DNA of 64,000 nucleotides, taken from assembly GCF_014190805.1 (NCBI RefSeq), contig NZ_JACHVQ010000001.1, forward strand, positions 558,001 through 622,000. Direction: 5' to 3'. Position 1 is the first letter of the stretch, and each line of letters starts with the position of its first letter. Origin of the DNA: Flexivirga oryzae (GTDB lineage: Bacteria; Actinomycetota; Actinomycetes; Actinomycetales; Dermatophilaceae). Shown in pieces: positions 16,008-26,170 of the stretch. Made by a program: the position numbers and the translations under genes. The notes under the pieces are model-generated. The model was not told the DNA's origin and ran no database searches. It saw nothing but the letters and a program-made list of their open reading frames with translations.

Positions 16008-16831
16008 ACGACCTGGCGGCGCTGACCGAGCTGATCAGCGGTGGCGGGGTGGTCGCGCTCACCGGTGCCGGCCTGTCCACCGAGTCCGGCATACCCGACT
16101 ATCGCGGTGCGGACGGCAAGCGCCGGTTCGCGCCGATGACGGCGCAGGAACTGCTGGCCGACCGGGAGGCGCGGCGCCGCTACTGGGCGCGCTCCTACGT
16201 CGGCTGGCCACGGTTCGCCTCGGCCGGCCCGAACCAGGGTCACTATGCGGTCGCGGCGTTGCAGGCCGCCGGCTACCTCGGCCCGATCATCACCCAGAAC
16301 GTCGACGGACTGCACCAGGCCGCCGGTGCGGTCGACGTCGCCGAGCTGCACGGCAGCCTCGAACAGGTCGTGTGCATGCAGTGCGGCGAGCACTACGCCC
16401 GTGGCACGGTCGACGAGTGGCTGCGGCTGGCGAATCCGGACTTCGACCGGTCCGCGGACGGCCCGCTGCGCCCCGACGGCGATGTCGCGATCGCCGAATC
16501 GCTGATCGCCGGGTTCCGGCTGGTGCACTGCGTCGTGTGCGGCTCCGACCTGCTCAAGCCGGACGTGGTGATGTTCGGGGAGTCGGTGCCGAAAACGCTG
16601 GTCGAGCAATGCTTCTCGTATGTCGCTGCCGCGCGTGCGGTGCTCGTCCTCGGTTCGTCGCTGGCTGTGATGTCCGGTTACCGCTTCGTGCGCCGCGCGG
16701 TCCGGGAGGGCATCCCGGTCGCCGTCATCACCCACGGCTGGACGCGCGCGACCGACGAGGAGGTGTCGGTGCGCGTCGATGCGCCGCTGGGGGAGACGTT
16801 GACCGGTGTGGCCGACGCGCTCACCGGATGA
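16004..16831 (+). CDS. Sir2 family NAD-dependent protein deacylase
   Basis: Removes acyl groups from lysines using NAD; 275 aa. Motifs: TGAGLSTESGIPDYRG (NAD-binding GAG and the flexible loop), QNVDGLH, the catalytic histidine in ELHGSLE, zinc cysteines as CMQCG and CVVCG, and the VLGSSLAV stretch that closes the Rossmann fold. There is an about 45-residue insertion between the two zinc Cys pairs, also seen in other actinobacterial class II/U-like sirtuins. The start is TTG, overlapping the GPP34 stop as TTGA. Upstream coupling with GPP34 suggests a shared operon; a functional link is not known. It converges on lexA across a palindromic element. Confidence 0.93.
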   Translation: MNDLAALTELISGGGVVALTGAGLSTESGIPDYRGADGKRRFAPMTAQELLADREARRRYWARSYVGWPRFASAGPNQGHYAVAALQAAGYLGPIITQNVDGLHQAAGAVDVAELHGSLEQVVCMQCGEHYARGTVDEWLRLANPDFDRSADGPLRPDGDVAIAESLIAGFRLVHCVVCGSDLLKPDVVMFGESVPKTLVEQCFSYVAAARAVLVLGSSLAVMSGYRFVRRAVREGIPVAVITHGWTRATDEEVSVRVDAPLGETLTGVADALTG

Positions 16832-16834
16832 TCA

Positions 16835-16885
16835 CCCCGCGAAGTTCTCCCCCGCTTCGCTCCTCCGATACTTCGCAGGGACCCC
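16835..16885. repeat. 51-bp palindromic intergenic element, copy 3
   Basis: CCCCGCGAAGT (16835-16845) and ACTTCGCAGGG (16870-16880) plus ACCCC bracket a centre with TTCGCTCCTCCG. It begins 3 bp after the sirtuin stop and lies between that gene and the convergent lexA. Confidence 0.8.
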
Positions 16886-16924
16886 GATCTTCCTTGTGCA
16901 ACTTGTCCGTTGGCCCGACCTGCG

Positions 16925-17641
16925 TCACACGCGCCGCAGAACCGCGGTGACCTTGCCGAGGATCGTCGCGTCGTCGCCGTCGATCGGGTCGTAGGCGTCG
17001 TTGTGGGGCAGCAGCCACACCTTGCCGCGGGTCCGCTTGAAGGTCTTGACGGTCGCCTCGTTGTCGAGCATCGCGGCCACGATGTCGCCGTTGGTCGCCG
17101 TCGGCTGCTGGCGCACCACGACCCAGTCGCCGTCGCAGATGGCCGCGTCGACCATCGAGTCGCCGACCACCTTCAGCAGGAACAGGTCGCCCTCGCCGAC
17201 GAGTTGCTTGGGCAGCGGGAAGATGTCCTCGACGACCTCCTCGGCGAGGATCGGGCCACCGGCGGCGATGCGGCCGACCACCGGGATGTACGACGGGGAC
17301 GGTCGCTGGTCGCCCAGCCCCGTCTCGTCCACCCCGGAGTCGTCGGCGCCGCGCACACTGGAACCGCCGCGGTAGCCGCGCATGTCGGTCGCGTCCGGGT
17401 CGATGACCTCCATGGCACGCGGCCGGTTGGGGTCGCGGCGCAGGTAACCCTTGCGCTCGAGCATCGTCAGCTGGTGCGCGACCGAGCTGGGACTGGTGAG
17501 GCCGACCGCGTCACCGATCTCGCGCAGGCTCGGCGGGTAGCCACGCCGATCGACCGAGTTGCGGATCACCTCCAGCACCTTGCGCTGCCGGGTCGTGAGG
17601 CTCTCGCCCCTGCGGTCGGGTAGTTCGTGCACATCTGCCAT
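16925..17641 (-). CDS. lexA: LexA repressor
   Basis: SOS-response repressor that self-cleaves when RecA is activated; 238 aa from the ATG at 17641, which has GGAGGAG at better spacing than the ATG at 17650. The winged helix-turn-helix is near residues 18-66 (PPSLREIGDAVGLTSPSSV). The cleavage site Ala127-Gly128 lies in VGRIAAGGPI, the catalytic Ser162 in VGDSMVDAAI and Lys199 in ATVKTFKR, so the protease is intact. A Gly/Asp-rich linker of about 35 residues precedes the cleavage site, longer than in E. coli. It is divergent from a LysM membrane protein, with LexA-like boxes between them. Confidence 0.97.
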   Translation of the reverse strand: MADVHELPDRRGESLTTRQRKVLEVIRNSVDRRGYPPSLREIGDAVGLTSPSSVAHQLTMLERKGYLRRDPNRPRAMEVIDPDATDMRGYRGGSSVRGADDSGVDETGLGDQRPSPSYIPVVGRIAAGGPILAEEVVEDIFPLPKQLVGEGDLFLLKVVGDSMVDAAICDGDWVVVRQQPTATNGDIVAAMLDNEATVKTFKRTRGKVWLLPHNDAYDPIDGDDATILGKVTAVLRRV

Positions 17642-17782
17642 CGCGGCCATCTCCTCCTCGGCGAAGTTGCTCGAAAGCGGTCGGCCAGCAGGGTGCGCGG
17701 ACGGCTGTCCGGACCCGGTTGTCGGTGGTCGGTGCTTGCCTTGGCTTCGTGAAAACAGCGTATGGGTTTAGGACACAAGTTC

Positions 17783-17834
17783 CAAACATCTGTACGACGC
17801 GTGTCTCGACCCGGTCGAACATCCGTGCTATAAA
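17783..17834. promoter_or_regulatory. LexA (SOS) boxes in the lexA / LysM divergent promoter
   Basis: Two sites resemble the actinobacterial CGAACN4GTTCG box: CAAACATCTGTACG (17783-17796) and CGAACATCCGTGCT (17815-17828). The second lies beside TATAAA (17829-17834), a plausible -10 for the LysM gene. A further half site GTGTTCGG occurs at about 17859. Each departs from consensus by a few bases. The placement between lexA and its divergent neighbour supports joint SOS control. Confidence 0.65.
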
Positions 17835-17925
17835 TCCGACAGGTGTCCGATCGCACGGGTGTTCGGTCCAGGCCCACCGTCCGGGTCGTGCGTCAGTCGT
17901 CGCATCGCAGCTTCAGGAGGAAGAG

Positions 17926-18330
17926 ATGAGTGCACTCGCCCAATGGGATGCCCCGGCCGACCCGCGCCCGGCGCGCCGCCACCTGCGTGCGGTCCCGACC
18001 GGCCCGCAGGCTTGCGGCGGCGGACGTGCCGTCGGTGTCCGGGTGCAATCCACCGGCCTGCGACTGACCGCACGCGGTCGCCGCCTGATCGGTGTCGTCG
18101 TCGCCGCAGCACTGCTCGTGGGCGCCGGCGCCGCGGCCAAGGCGTGGGCCACCACACCGGCAGCCGCGCCGCGCGGCGTGACGGTGCAGTCCGGGCAGAC
18201 CCTGTCCGAGATCGCGCACCGCGCCTACCCCTCGATGCTGGTCTCCGACGCCGTCACCAAGGTGGCTCTGGCCAACGATCTCAACAGCCTCCAGGTGGTC
18301 GCCGGGGAGCACCTGCAACTGCCTCGGTGA
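17926..18330 (+). CDS. LysM-domain membrane protein, probable SOS division inhibitor (Rv2719c/ChiZ-like position)
   Basis: A 134-aa protein with a cytoplasmic N-terminus, one membrane helix (about residues 52-72, LIGVVVAAALLVGAGAA) and an extracytoplasmic LysM peptidoglycan-binding domain (about 84-133, VQSGQTLSEIAHRAYPSMLV). The ATG at 17926 follows AGGAGG. Genes with this architecture next to lexA include mycobacterial Rv2719c and Bacillus YneA, and corynebacterial DivS sits in the same place; these are SOS-induced and slow division. The LexA-like boxes upstream support the same role here. The division-inhibitor function is inferred from position and architecture, since sequence similarity among these proteins is low. 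Confidence 0.75.
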   Translation: MSALAQWDAPADPRPARRHLRAVPTGPQACGGGRAVGVRVQSTGLRLTARGRRLIGVVVAAALLVGAGAAAKAWATTPAAAPRGVTVQSGQTLSEIAHRAYPSMLVSDAVTKVALANDLNSLQVVAGEHLQLPR

Positions 18331-18393
18331 GAGGCTGCGACGCGCCGTCCCCGGGCGCCTGACCAGCACTTTTCCGGGTCGACACGCCCCCTC

Positions 18394-18422
18394 TTGCACT
18401 TGTGGTGGGATCGGCTTAATAT
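18394..18422 (+). promoter_or_regulatory. Promoter of nrdR-nrdJ
   Basis: TTGCAC (18394-18399) and TAATAT (18417-18422) are separated by 17 bp, a good match to the primary sigma factor consensus. The two NrdR boxes start just 3 bp downstream, so bound NrdR would block the start site. Confidence 0.7.
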
Positions 18423-18424
18423 CC

Positions 18425-18470
18425 CTACATCTAGTAGTTACACGGATGGGATTTATCCACATCTAGTCCA
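18425..18470. promoter_or_regulatory. Tandem NrdR boxes upstream of nrdR
   Basis: CTACATCTAGTAG (from 18425) and CCACATCTAGTCC (from 18457) share the core ACATCTAGT and are 32 bp apart, three helical turns, the paired geometry expected for NrdR. Their place before nrdR-nrdJ indicates autoregulation and control of class II reductase. Confidence 0.75.
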
Positions 18471-18527
18471 CATGAACAGTCCGGTCATCCCCAGTTCATC
18501 CACCGATTACCCACAGTCCCGTCCACA
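18453..18527. promoter_or_regulatory. DnaA-box cluster in the nrdR leader
   Basis: TTATCCACA (18453-18461) is a perfect DnaA box and overlaps the second NrdR box. TTACCCACA (18507-18515) and CCGTCCACA (18519-18527) are one- to two-base variants. DnaA control of ribonucleotide reductase genes is known in E. coli; here it is inferred from the sites only. Confidence 0.5.
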
Positions 18528-18590
18528 GGCCGAGGCGTGCGGCGGACGGGCCGGAAGCCGGTGCTGGGTGACGCGGGAGAGGGGTCGCGC

Positions 18591-19079
18591 ATGCACTGTC
18601 CGTTCTGTCGACACGACGACAGTCGGGTCGTCGACAGCCGCACCAGCGAGGACGGCACCTGCATCAAGCGGCGTCGCCAGTGCCCCAACTGTGGCAAGCG
18701 CTTCTCGACGCTCGAGACGGCCAGCCTGACGGTGGTGAAACGCTCCGGCGCCAGCGAACCGTTCAGCCGGCAGAAGGTGCTGATCGGCGTCCGGAAGGCC
18801 TGCCAGGGACGGCCGGTCACCGAGGACCAGCTGGCACTGCTCGCCCAGGAGGTCGAGGAGTCGATCCGGGCGCAGGGCGCCGCGGAGATCGACGCCCACG
18901 ACGTGGGCCTGGCCATCCTCGGCCCGCTGCGGACGCTCGACGAGGTGGCCTACCTGCGGTTCGCGAGCGTCTACCAGGCCTTCGAGGGGTTGGAGGACTT
19001 CGAGTCCGCGATCGCACTGCTCCGCGCGGAACGACCACCCACCGGGGTGGAGCCGCAACGGCAGCACGCCGACGACTGA
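18591..19079 (+). CDS. nrdR: Transcriptional repressor NrdR
   Basis: Nucleotide-sensing repressor of ribonucleotide reductase genes; 162 aa. The start MHCPFCRHDDSRVVDSR is the invariant family start, so I use the ATG at 18591 rather than codons further upstream. The zinc ribbon ligands are C3, C6, C31 and C34. An ATP-cone domain follows (about 46-136, VVKRSGASEPFSRQKVLIGV). It heads a two-gene unit with nrdJ, behind a promoter with paired NrdR boxes. The 100 bp between nrdR and nrdJ hold no other gene. Confidence 0.97.
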   Translation: MHCPFCRHDDSRVVDSRTSEDGTCIKRRRQCPNCGKRFSTLETASLTVVKRSGASEPFSRQKVLIGVRKACQGRPVTEDQLALLAQEVEESIRAQGAAEIDAHDVGLAILGPLRTLDEVAYLRFASVYQAFEGLEDFESAIALLRAERPPTGVEPQRQHADD

Positions 19080-19179
19080 GCGGGTCGCCCGACGATCCGG
19101 CACAGCGCTACAGCAACACCAGTAACACCGACACAACAGCAGCAGAGTCGACCACCGGCAGGTGGAAAGGAAGTTGGAC

Positions 19180-22086
<2,907 letters not shown>

Positions 22087-22118
22087 AACCGCGCGATGCT
22101 GCGTTGAATGCAGCAAGC

Positions 22119-22154
22119 CATCGGCCCTCGACCATCTTCGGTCGAGGGCCGATG
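22119..22154 (+). terminator. Terminator of nrdJ
   Basis: A perfect 15-bp stem (arms CATCGGCCCTCGACC and its complement) with the loop ATCTTC lies 33 bp after the nrdJ stop. There is no long T-run. Confidence 0.85.
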
Positions 22155-22251
22155 ACGCTCAGGGATGTTCACGGATGCCAGCATGGTTCACGGGTATGAA
22201 TTCTGACCCGGTGCTGCTGGTCGAAAACTGACCTCTCGGGGGCGCTGATCG

Positions 22252-22722
22252 GTGGTGGTTCTGGTGTCTGGTGTCTCCTACGGTGATGCTGTGACCGGCG
22301 CGATCGACCTCCACTTACCCACCGGATCTGGTGTGTACTCCGGGGAGCAGTTGGCGGTGCTCAAGGACGGACATCAGGCGGCTGTCCGGCTGGTCCGGGA
22401 GGTCTTGCAGCTGGACCGTCTCGATGTCTTCGCGGTCGACGCACCCGACATGGTGATCCCGAGTTGGGGTTGTGGTGGATATACCTACAGTGCGCGATCC
22501 GTGGTCCTTGCTGTCGATTCGTCACACCCGGCGACGATGTCTGCAGTACGCACGACTCTGGTCCACGAGTTTCACCACGTTGCGCGCGAGCGAGGACCTG
22601 GGTGCGGAACAAGCCTTCGGGCCCGCTCCTACGCCCAAGAGCGCGGGTTGAGCGCATCCGCCTTGGTAGACATCTCTGCCAAGGCGGTGACGCGCACGGC
22701 CCCGCGCGAAGCGACGAACTGA
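22252..22722 (+). pseudogene. DUF2268-like HEXXH protein, probably 3'-damaged
   Basis: A 156-codon frame with a zinc-metallopeptidase motif HEFHHVARE about two thirds along, in the setting seen in DUF2268 predicted proteases (TLVHEFHH). In that family the sequence after the motif continues as a helix carrying a downstream acidic zinc ligand. Here it changes after GPGCGTSL into a basic, unpatterned tail (RARSYAQERG onward), which suggests a frameshift or a replaced 3' end. A 9-bp stem hairpin (22658-22687) lies inside the tail. The start is uncertain (GTG at 22252 or 22291). It sits in a poorly conserved patch with a toxin-antitoxin-like pair, so horizontal transfer and decay are likely. Confidence 0.5.
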
Positions 22723-22748
22723 CACAGTCGGACGGCCGGGTTTGAGTG

Positions 22749-23078
22749 TCATCGTAGTTCGATGAGGCGCTGGCCATCTTCGATCAGGCGCACAATCTCG
22801 TCGACCAGCGGCTCGAACCATGCCAGCAGGACGGTGCGGCGGGTATTGCCAATCCGCACCCAGACGACCGATGGTGCTTCACCGCCGTGGGCGATCATGT
22901 TCGAGAAGTCTTCGTCTTTGGTCACGATGACAGCCTGATTATCGAGCGCGAACCGCCACAGTTCCCGGTCGGACGCATCACCCGGCCCGATGTCGATGAT
23001 GTGGTCGGCCTCGTGCCCGTGCTCGCGCAGAAGCCGGGCCGGTGCCGGTGGCAACTGGGCGTCGATGAGGAACCGCAC
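22749..23078 (-). CDS. DUF5615 PIN-like protein (putative toxin)
   Basis: A 109-aa protein of the DUF5615 / Mut7-C-like PIN group. It begins MRFLIDAQLPP, with the PIN first acidic residue in LIDAQ, and has a second acidic cluster in VTKDEDFSN, the usual metal-binding pair. DUF5615 proteins are typically encoded after a DUF433 antitoxin, exactly as here, and are predicted RNases. Only 3 bp separate it from the upstream DUF433 gene, so they are co-transcribed. Toxicity is inferred from the family and has rarely been tested. Confidence 0.85.
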   Translation of the reverse strand: MRFLIDAQLPPAPARLLREHGHEADHIIDIGPGDASDRELWRFALDNQAVIVTKDEDFSNMIAHGGEAPSVVWVRIGNTRRTVLLAWFEPLVDEIVRLIEDGQRLIELR

Positions 23079-23081
23079 GGC

Positions 23082-23306
23082 CTACGATGCGGTCAGGATC
23101 GCGTGGTCGACCAGCGCCGCGGCGTACTCGAGGCAGGCCTTGATGTCTTCCGCCGTGAGATACGGATAGTCGTCGAGGACTTCAGCCTCGTTGGCACCTG
23201 CGGCCAGCAGGGCGAGCACGTCGCCGACGCGCATACGGGTTCCACGCACCGTCGGACGCCCGTGGGCGACCTCCGGGTCGATGGCGATGCGATCAAGGAG
23301 CGGCAT
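23082..23306 (-). CDS. DUF433 antitoxin-like protein
   Basis: A 74-aa protein with the DUF433 pattern: RIAIDPEVAHGRPTVRGTRM, then VGDVLALLAAGANEAEVLDDYPYLTAEDIKACLEYAA. The second half is a helix-turn-helix-like helical bundle. The frame is open far upstream without meaning; homology starts at MPLLDRIAID, so I start at 23306. It is the first gene of a two-gene unit with the DUF5615 PIN-like protein. Antitoxins of this class probably bind both the toxin and their own promoter; no clear operator is visible in the 84 bp to the divergent sugar kinase gene. Confidence 0.85.
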   Translation of the reverse strand: MPLLDRIAIDPEVAHGRPTVRGTRMRVGDVLALLAAGANEAEVLDDYPYLTAEDIKACLEYAAALVDHAILTAS

Positions 23307-23390
23307 GCATCGAGGATAGCCCGGGTGGGAACGTCGCGACCGTTCATGCGGCAGCCTCGGCCGAGGAACAGCCGCAGTACGCTCACCTGA

Positions 23391-24866
23391 ATGACGCAGG
23401 TGTTCCTCGGTGTCGACATCGGGACCTCGAGCAGCAAGGGCGTGCTCGTCGACCCGACCGGGGCCGTGCTCGCGCTCGCGACCCGGGACCATCGGGTGGA
23501 CCGCCCGAAGCAGGGTCACGTCGAGATGGACGGCAACGTCTGGTGGGACGACTTCCGCGACATCACCAGGGAACTCGTCGGCTCCGGACCCTTCGAGGTG
23601 GCCGCGGTCGGCGTCAGCGGGATGGGGCCGTGCGTGCTGCTCGTCGACGAGCACGACCGGCCGGTGCGACCGGCGATCCTCTACGGCGTGGACACCCGGT
23701 CCCAGCGCCAACAGGACGAGTGCGACGAGCTGTTCGGCGCCGAGCAGATCCTGCATCGGTGCGGGTCGGCGATGTCCAGTCAGGCCGCCGCCGCGAAGAT
23801 CGCGTGGGTCCGCGACGCCGAACCTGCGGCATACCGGCGCGCCCGCCGTCTCTTCATGGCCTCCTCCTGGCTGGTCCGCAAGCTGACCGGCAGCTACGTG
23901 CTGGACCACCACTCGGCCAGCCAGACCACGCCGCTCTACGACGTCCACGAGCACGCCTGGATCCGGGACTGGGCCGACGCCGTCGCGCCCGGCATCGAGC
24001 TGCCGCCGCTGCAGTGGGCCGACGAGGGCGCTGGTCACGTGACGGCCGCAGCAGCCGCGGAAACCCTGCTGCCCGAAGGTATTCCGGTGATCACGGGCAC
24101 CATCGACGCCTGGTCGGAAGCCATCAGTGCCGATGCGCACAACCCGGGTGACCTGATGCTCATGTACGGCACCACCATGTTCCTGATCAACACCCTCACC
24201 GAACCGGTGCAGCTGCCGGCCCTGTGGGGACCGGTGGGTGCCTACGCCGACAGCTACAGCCTGGCCGGGGGTATGGCGACCTCCGGCGCGATCACCGCCT
24301 GGTTACGGGAGTTGTACGGCGGCGCGGACTTTGCGCAGCTCGCCGGTGAGGCCGCCCGGGTGCCGCCGGGCGCCGAGGGCCTGCTGATGCTGCCGTATTT
24401 CGCCGGGGAACGGACACCGATCATGGACCCGTCGGCGCGCGGCGTCATCGCCGGCCTGACGCTGTCCCATACCAGGGCGCACATCTATCGAGCCGCGTTG
24501 GAGGCCACCGCGTTCGGGGTGCGGCACAACCTGGAGACGATGCTGACGGCCGGCGCGCAGATCAGTCGGGTGATCGCTGTCGGCGGCGGCGCCACGAGCG
24601 AGCTGTGGCCGCAGATCGTCACCGACGTGACCGGCCGGGAGCAGCTGATCCCCGAGCAGACCGTCGGGGCGTCGTATGGCGCGGCTTACCTCGCGGCCAC
24701 CCAGGTCATCGACGTGGCCATCGGCGACTGGAATCCGCCCCGCACCGTCTGCCGGCCGACGGCCGAGGCGCGAGGTGTGTATGACGAGCGCTACCGGCTC
24801 TACCGCGACCTCTACGAGAGCACCCGCGACACCGTGCACGCGCTGGCGGCGTCGGCCGACGCATAG
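23391..24866 (+). CDS. FGGY-family carbohydrate kinase
   Basis: ATP-dependent sugar or polyol kinase, 491 aa, cytoplasmic. The N-terminal phosphate-binding loop reads GVDIGTSSSKGVLVD, a second stretch GVSGMGPCVLLVDEHDRPVRP is family-typical, and the C-terminal ATP-binding signature is VIAVGGGATSELWPQIVTDV. The GTIDAWSEAISADA segment lies near the catalytic base region. It most resembles the xylulokinase branch, but the substrate cannot be decided: there is no adjacent isomerase or transporter to guide it. The start ATG at 23391 matches the family start MTQVFLGVDIGT. Confidence 0.88.
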   Translation: MTQVFLGVDIGTSSSKGVLVDPTGAVLALATRDHRVDRPKQGHVEMDGNVWWDDFRDITRELVGSGPFEVAAVGVSGMGPCVLLVDEHDRPVRPAILYGVDTRSQRQQDECDELFGAEQILHRCGSAMSSQAAAAKIAWVRDAEPAAYRRARRLFMASSWLVRKLTGSYVLDHHSASQTTPLYDVHEHAWIRDWADAVAPGIELPPLQWADEGAGHVTAAAAAETLLPEGIPVITGTIDAWSEAISADAHNPGDLMLMYGTTMFLINTLTEPVQLPALWGPVGAYADSYSLAGGMATSGAITAWLRELYGGADFAQLAGEAARVPPGAEGLLMLPYFAGERTPIMDPSARGVIAGLTLSHTRAHIYRAALEATAFGVRHNLETMLTAGAQISRVIAVGGGATSELWPQIVTDVTGREQLIPEQTVGASYGAAYLAATQVIDVAIGDWNPPRTVCRPTAEARGVYDERYRLYRDLYESTRDTVHALAASADA

Positions 24867-24946
24867 CCGGTCCGGCATACGGATCAATTGTTCGAATGCC
24901 GGACGCGGTGCCGAGCGGCCGCGCCGAGGATGGGACACTGCGCACT

Positions 24947-26137
24947 GTGAAGGCGCTGCTCCTGGAAAGCATCCACCCGTTGGCCGAGTCCATCCTTCGT
25001 GACGCGGGATTCGAGGTCGAAACCCGCACTGGAGCGCTGGACGAGTCCGAGCTGGTCGACGCCCTGCAGGGCGTCGACGTCGTCGGGCTGCGGTCCAAGA
25101 CCGAGATCACACCGACGGTGCTGGAGAAGACCCAGCTCACCGCGATCGGTGCGTTCTGCATCGGCACCAACCAGATCGCGCTGGGGGAGGCGGCCGCACG
25201 CGGCATCGCCACCTTCAACGCGCCGTTCTCCAACACCCGCAGTGTGGTGGAGCTGGCCATCGGCGAAATCATCGCGATGGCGCGCCGGCTCACCGAGAAG
25301 GACAGTTCGCTGCACAAGGGCGTGTGGGACAAGAACGCCAAGGGCGCCCACGAGATCCGCGGCCGCAAGATCGGCATCGTCGGCTACGGCAACATCGGCT
25401 CGCAGCTGTCCGTGGTCGCCGAGATGCTCGGTCTGCAGGTCTTCTTCTACGACACCGACGACAAGCTGGCGCTCGGCAACGCGCACCGCTGCGACAGCCT
25501 CGACGAGCTGCTCGAGACGGCCGAGGTCATCACGCTGCACGTGGACGGTCGCTCCGGCAACGCCGGCTTCTTCGGCGCCGCGCAGTTCGCCCGGATGCGA
25601 CCGCGTGCGCTGTTCCTCAACCTGTCGCGCGGGTTCGTCGTCGACTACGACGCGCTGCGCGAGAACCTGCTGTCCGGTCACATCGCCGGTGCCGCCGTCG
25701 ACGTCTTCCCGACCGAGCCCAAGAAGCGCGGCGAGGCGTTCGAGTCGCCACTGCAGAACATCCCCAACGTCATCCTCACCCCGCACGTCGGTGGTTCCAC
25801 CGAGGAGGCGCAGGAGGACATCGGGCGATTCGTCGCCAGCAAGCTGCGCGACTACATCGACCGCGGCACGACCACCCTCAGCGTCAACCTGCCCTCCCTG
25901 ACACTGGAGCAGCGTCCGGGCGGGCACCGCATCACGCATCTGCACCGCAACACCCCCGGCGTGCTCGCCAAGGTCAACAGCATCCTGGCCGACCACGACG
26001 TCAACATCGACGGTCAGCTGCTCAACACCCGTGGCGAGAACGGCTACGTCGTCACCGACGTCGCGCAGCTGCCGGACGCCGCCGTGGCGGCGCTGCGGGA
26101 GATGCCCGAGACGATCCAGCTGCGCGTCATCAGCTGA
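24947..26137 (+). CDS. serA: D-3-phosphoglycerate dehydrogenase, short ACT type
   Basis: First step of serine synthesis: 3-phosphoglycerate to 3-phosphohydroxypyruvate with NAD. About 396 aa with the substrate domain (GLRSKTEITPTVLEK), the nucleotide-binding motif IVGYGNIGSQLSVVAEMLG, catalytic Arg and Glu in the SRGFVVDYDAL and DVFPTEPK regions, and the His in LTPHVGGST. A C-terminal ACT domain (HRNTPGVLAKVNSILADHDV) provides serine feedback. It lacks the extra intervening ASB domain of the mycobacterial type and is like the E. coli form. The start is uncertain: homology begins VKALLLESIHP at GTG 24947, while the frame is open to an ATG at 24896. Confidence 0.9.
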   Translation: MKALLLESIHPLAESILRDAGFEVETRTGALDESELVDALQGVDVVGLRSKTEITPTVLEKTQLTAIGAFCIGTNQIALGEAAARGIATFNAPFSNTRSVVELAIGEIIAMARRLTEKDSSLHKGVWDKNAKGAHEIRGRKIGIVGYGNIGSQLSVVAEMLGLQVFFYDTDDKLALGNAHRCDSLDELLETAEVITLHVDGRSGNAGFFGAAQFARMRPRALFLNLSRGFVVDYDALRENLLSGHIAGAAVDVFPTEPKKRGEAFESPLQNIPNVILTPHVGGSTEEAQEDIGRFVASKLRDYIDRGTTTLSVNLPSLTLEQRPGGHRITHLHRNTPGVLAKVNSILADHDVNIDGQLLNTRGENGYVVTDVAQLPDAAVAALREMPETIQLRVIS

Positions 26138-26138
26138 T

Positions 26139-26166
26139 CCCCACGAAGTCCTCCGCTCCTTCGTGG
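26139..26166. repeat. Short palindromic element, copy 4 (degenerate)
   Basis: CCACGAAG (26141-26148) and CTTCGTGG (26159-26166) form a perfect 8-bp stem around TCCTCCGCTC. This is the family's ends and centre with the middle deleted. It lies exactly between the convergent serA and the aminotransferase gene and could act as a terminator. Confidence 0.65.
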
Positions 26167-26170
26167 AGTC

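Noticed and set aside
18331..18590. Cobalamin riboswitch before nrdR-nrdJ
   Set aside because: No B12-box sequence is visible, and the region is accounted for by a promoter, NrdR boxes and DnaA boxes.
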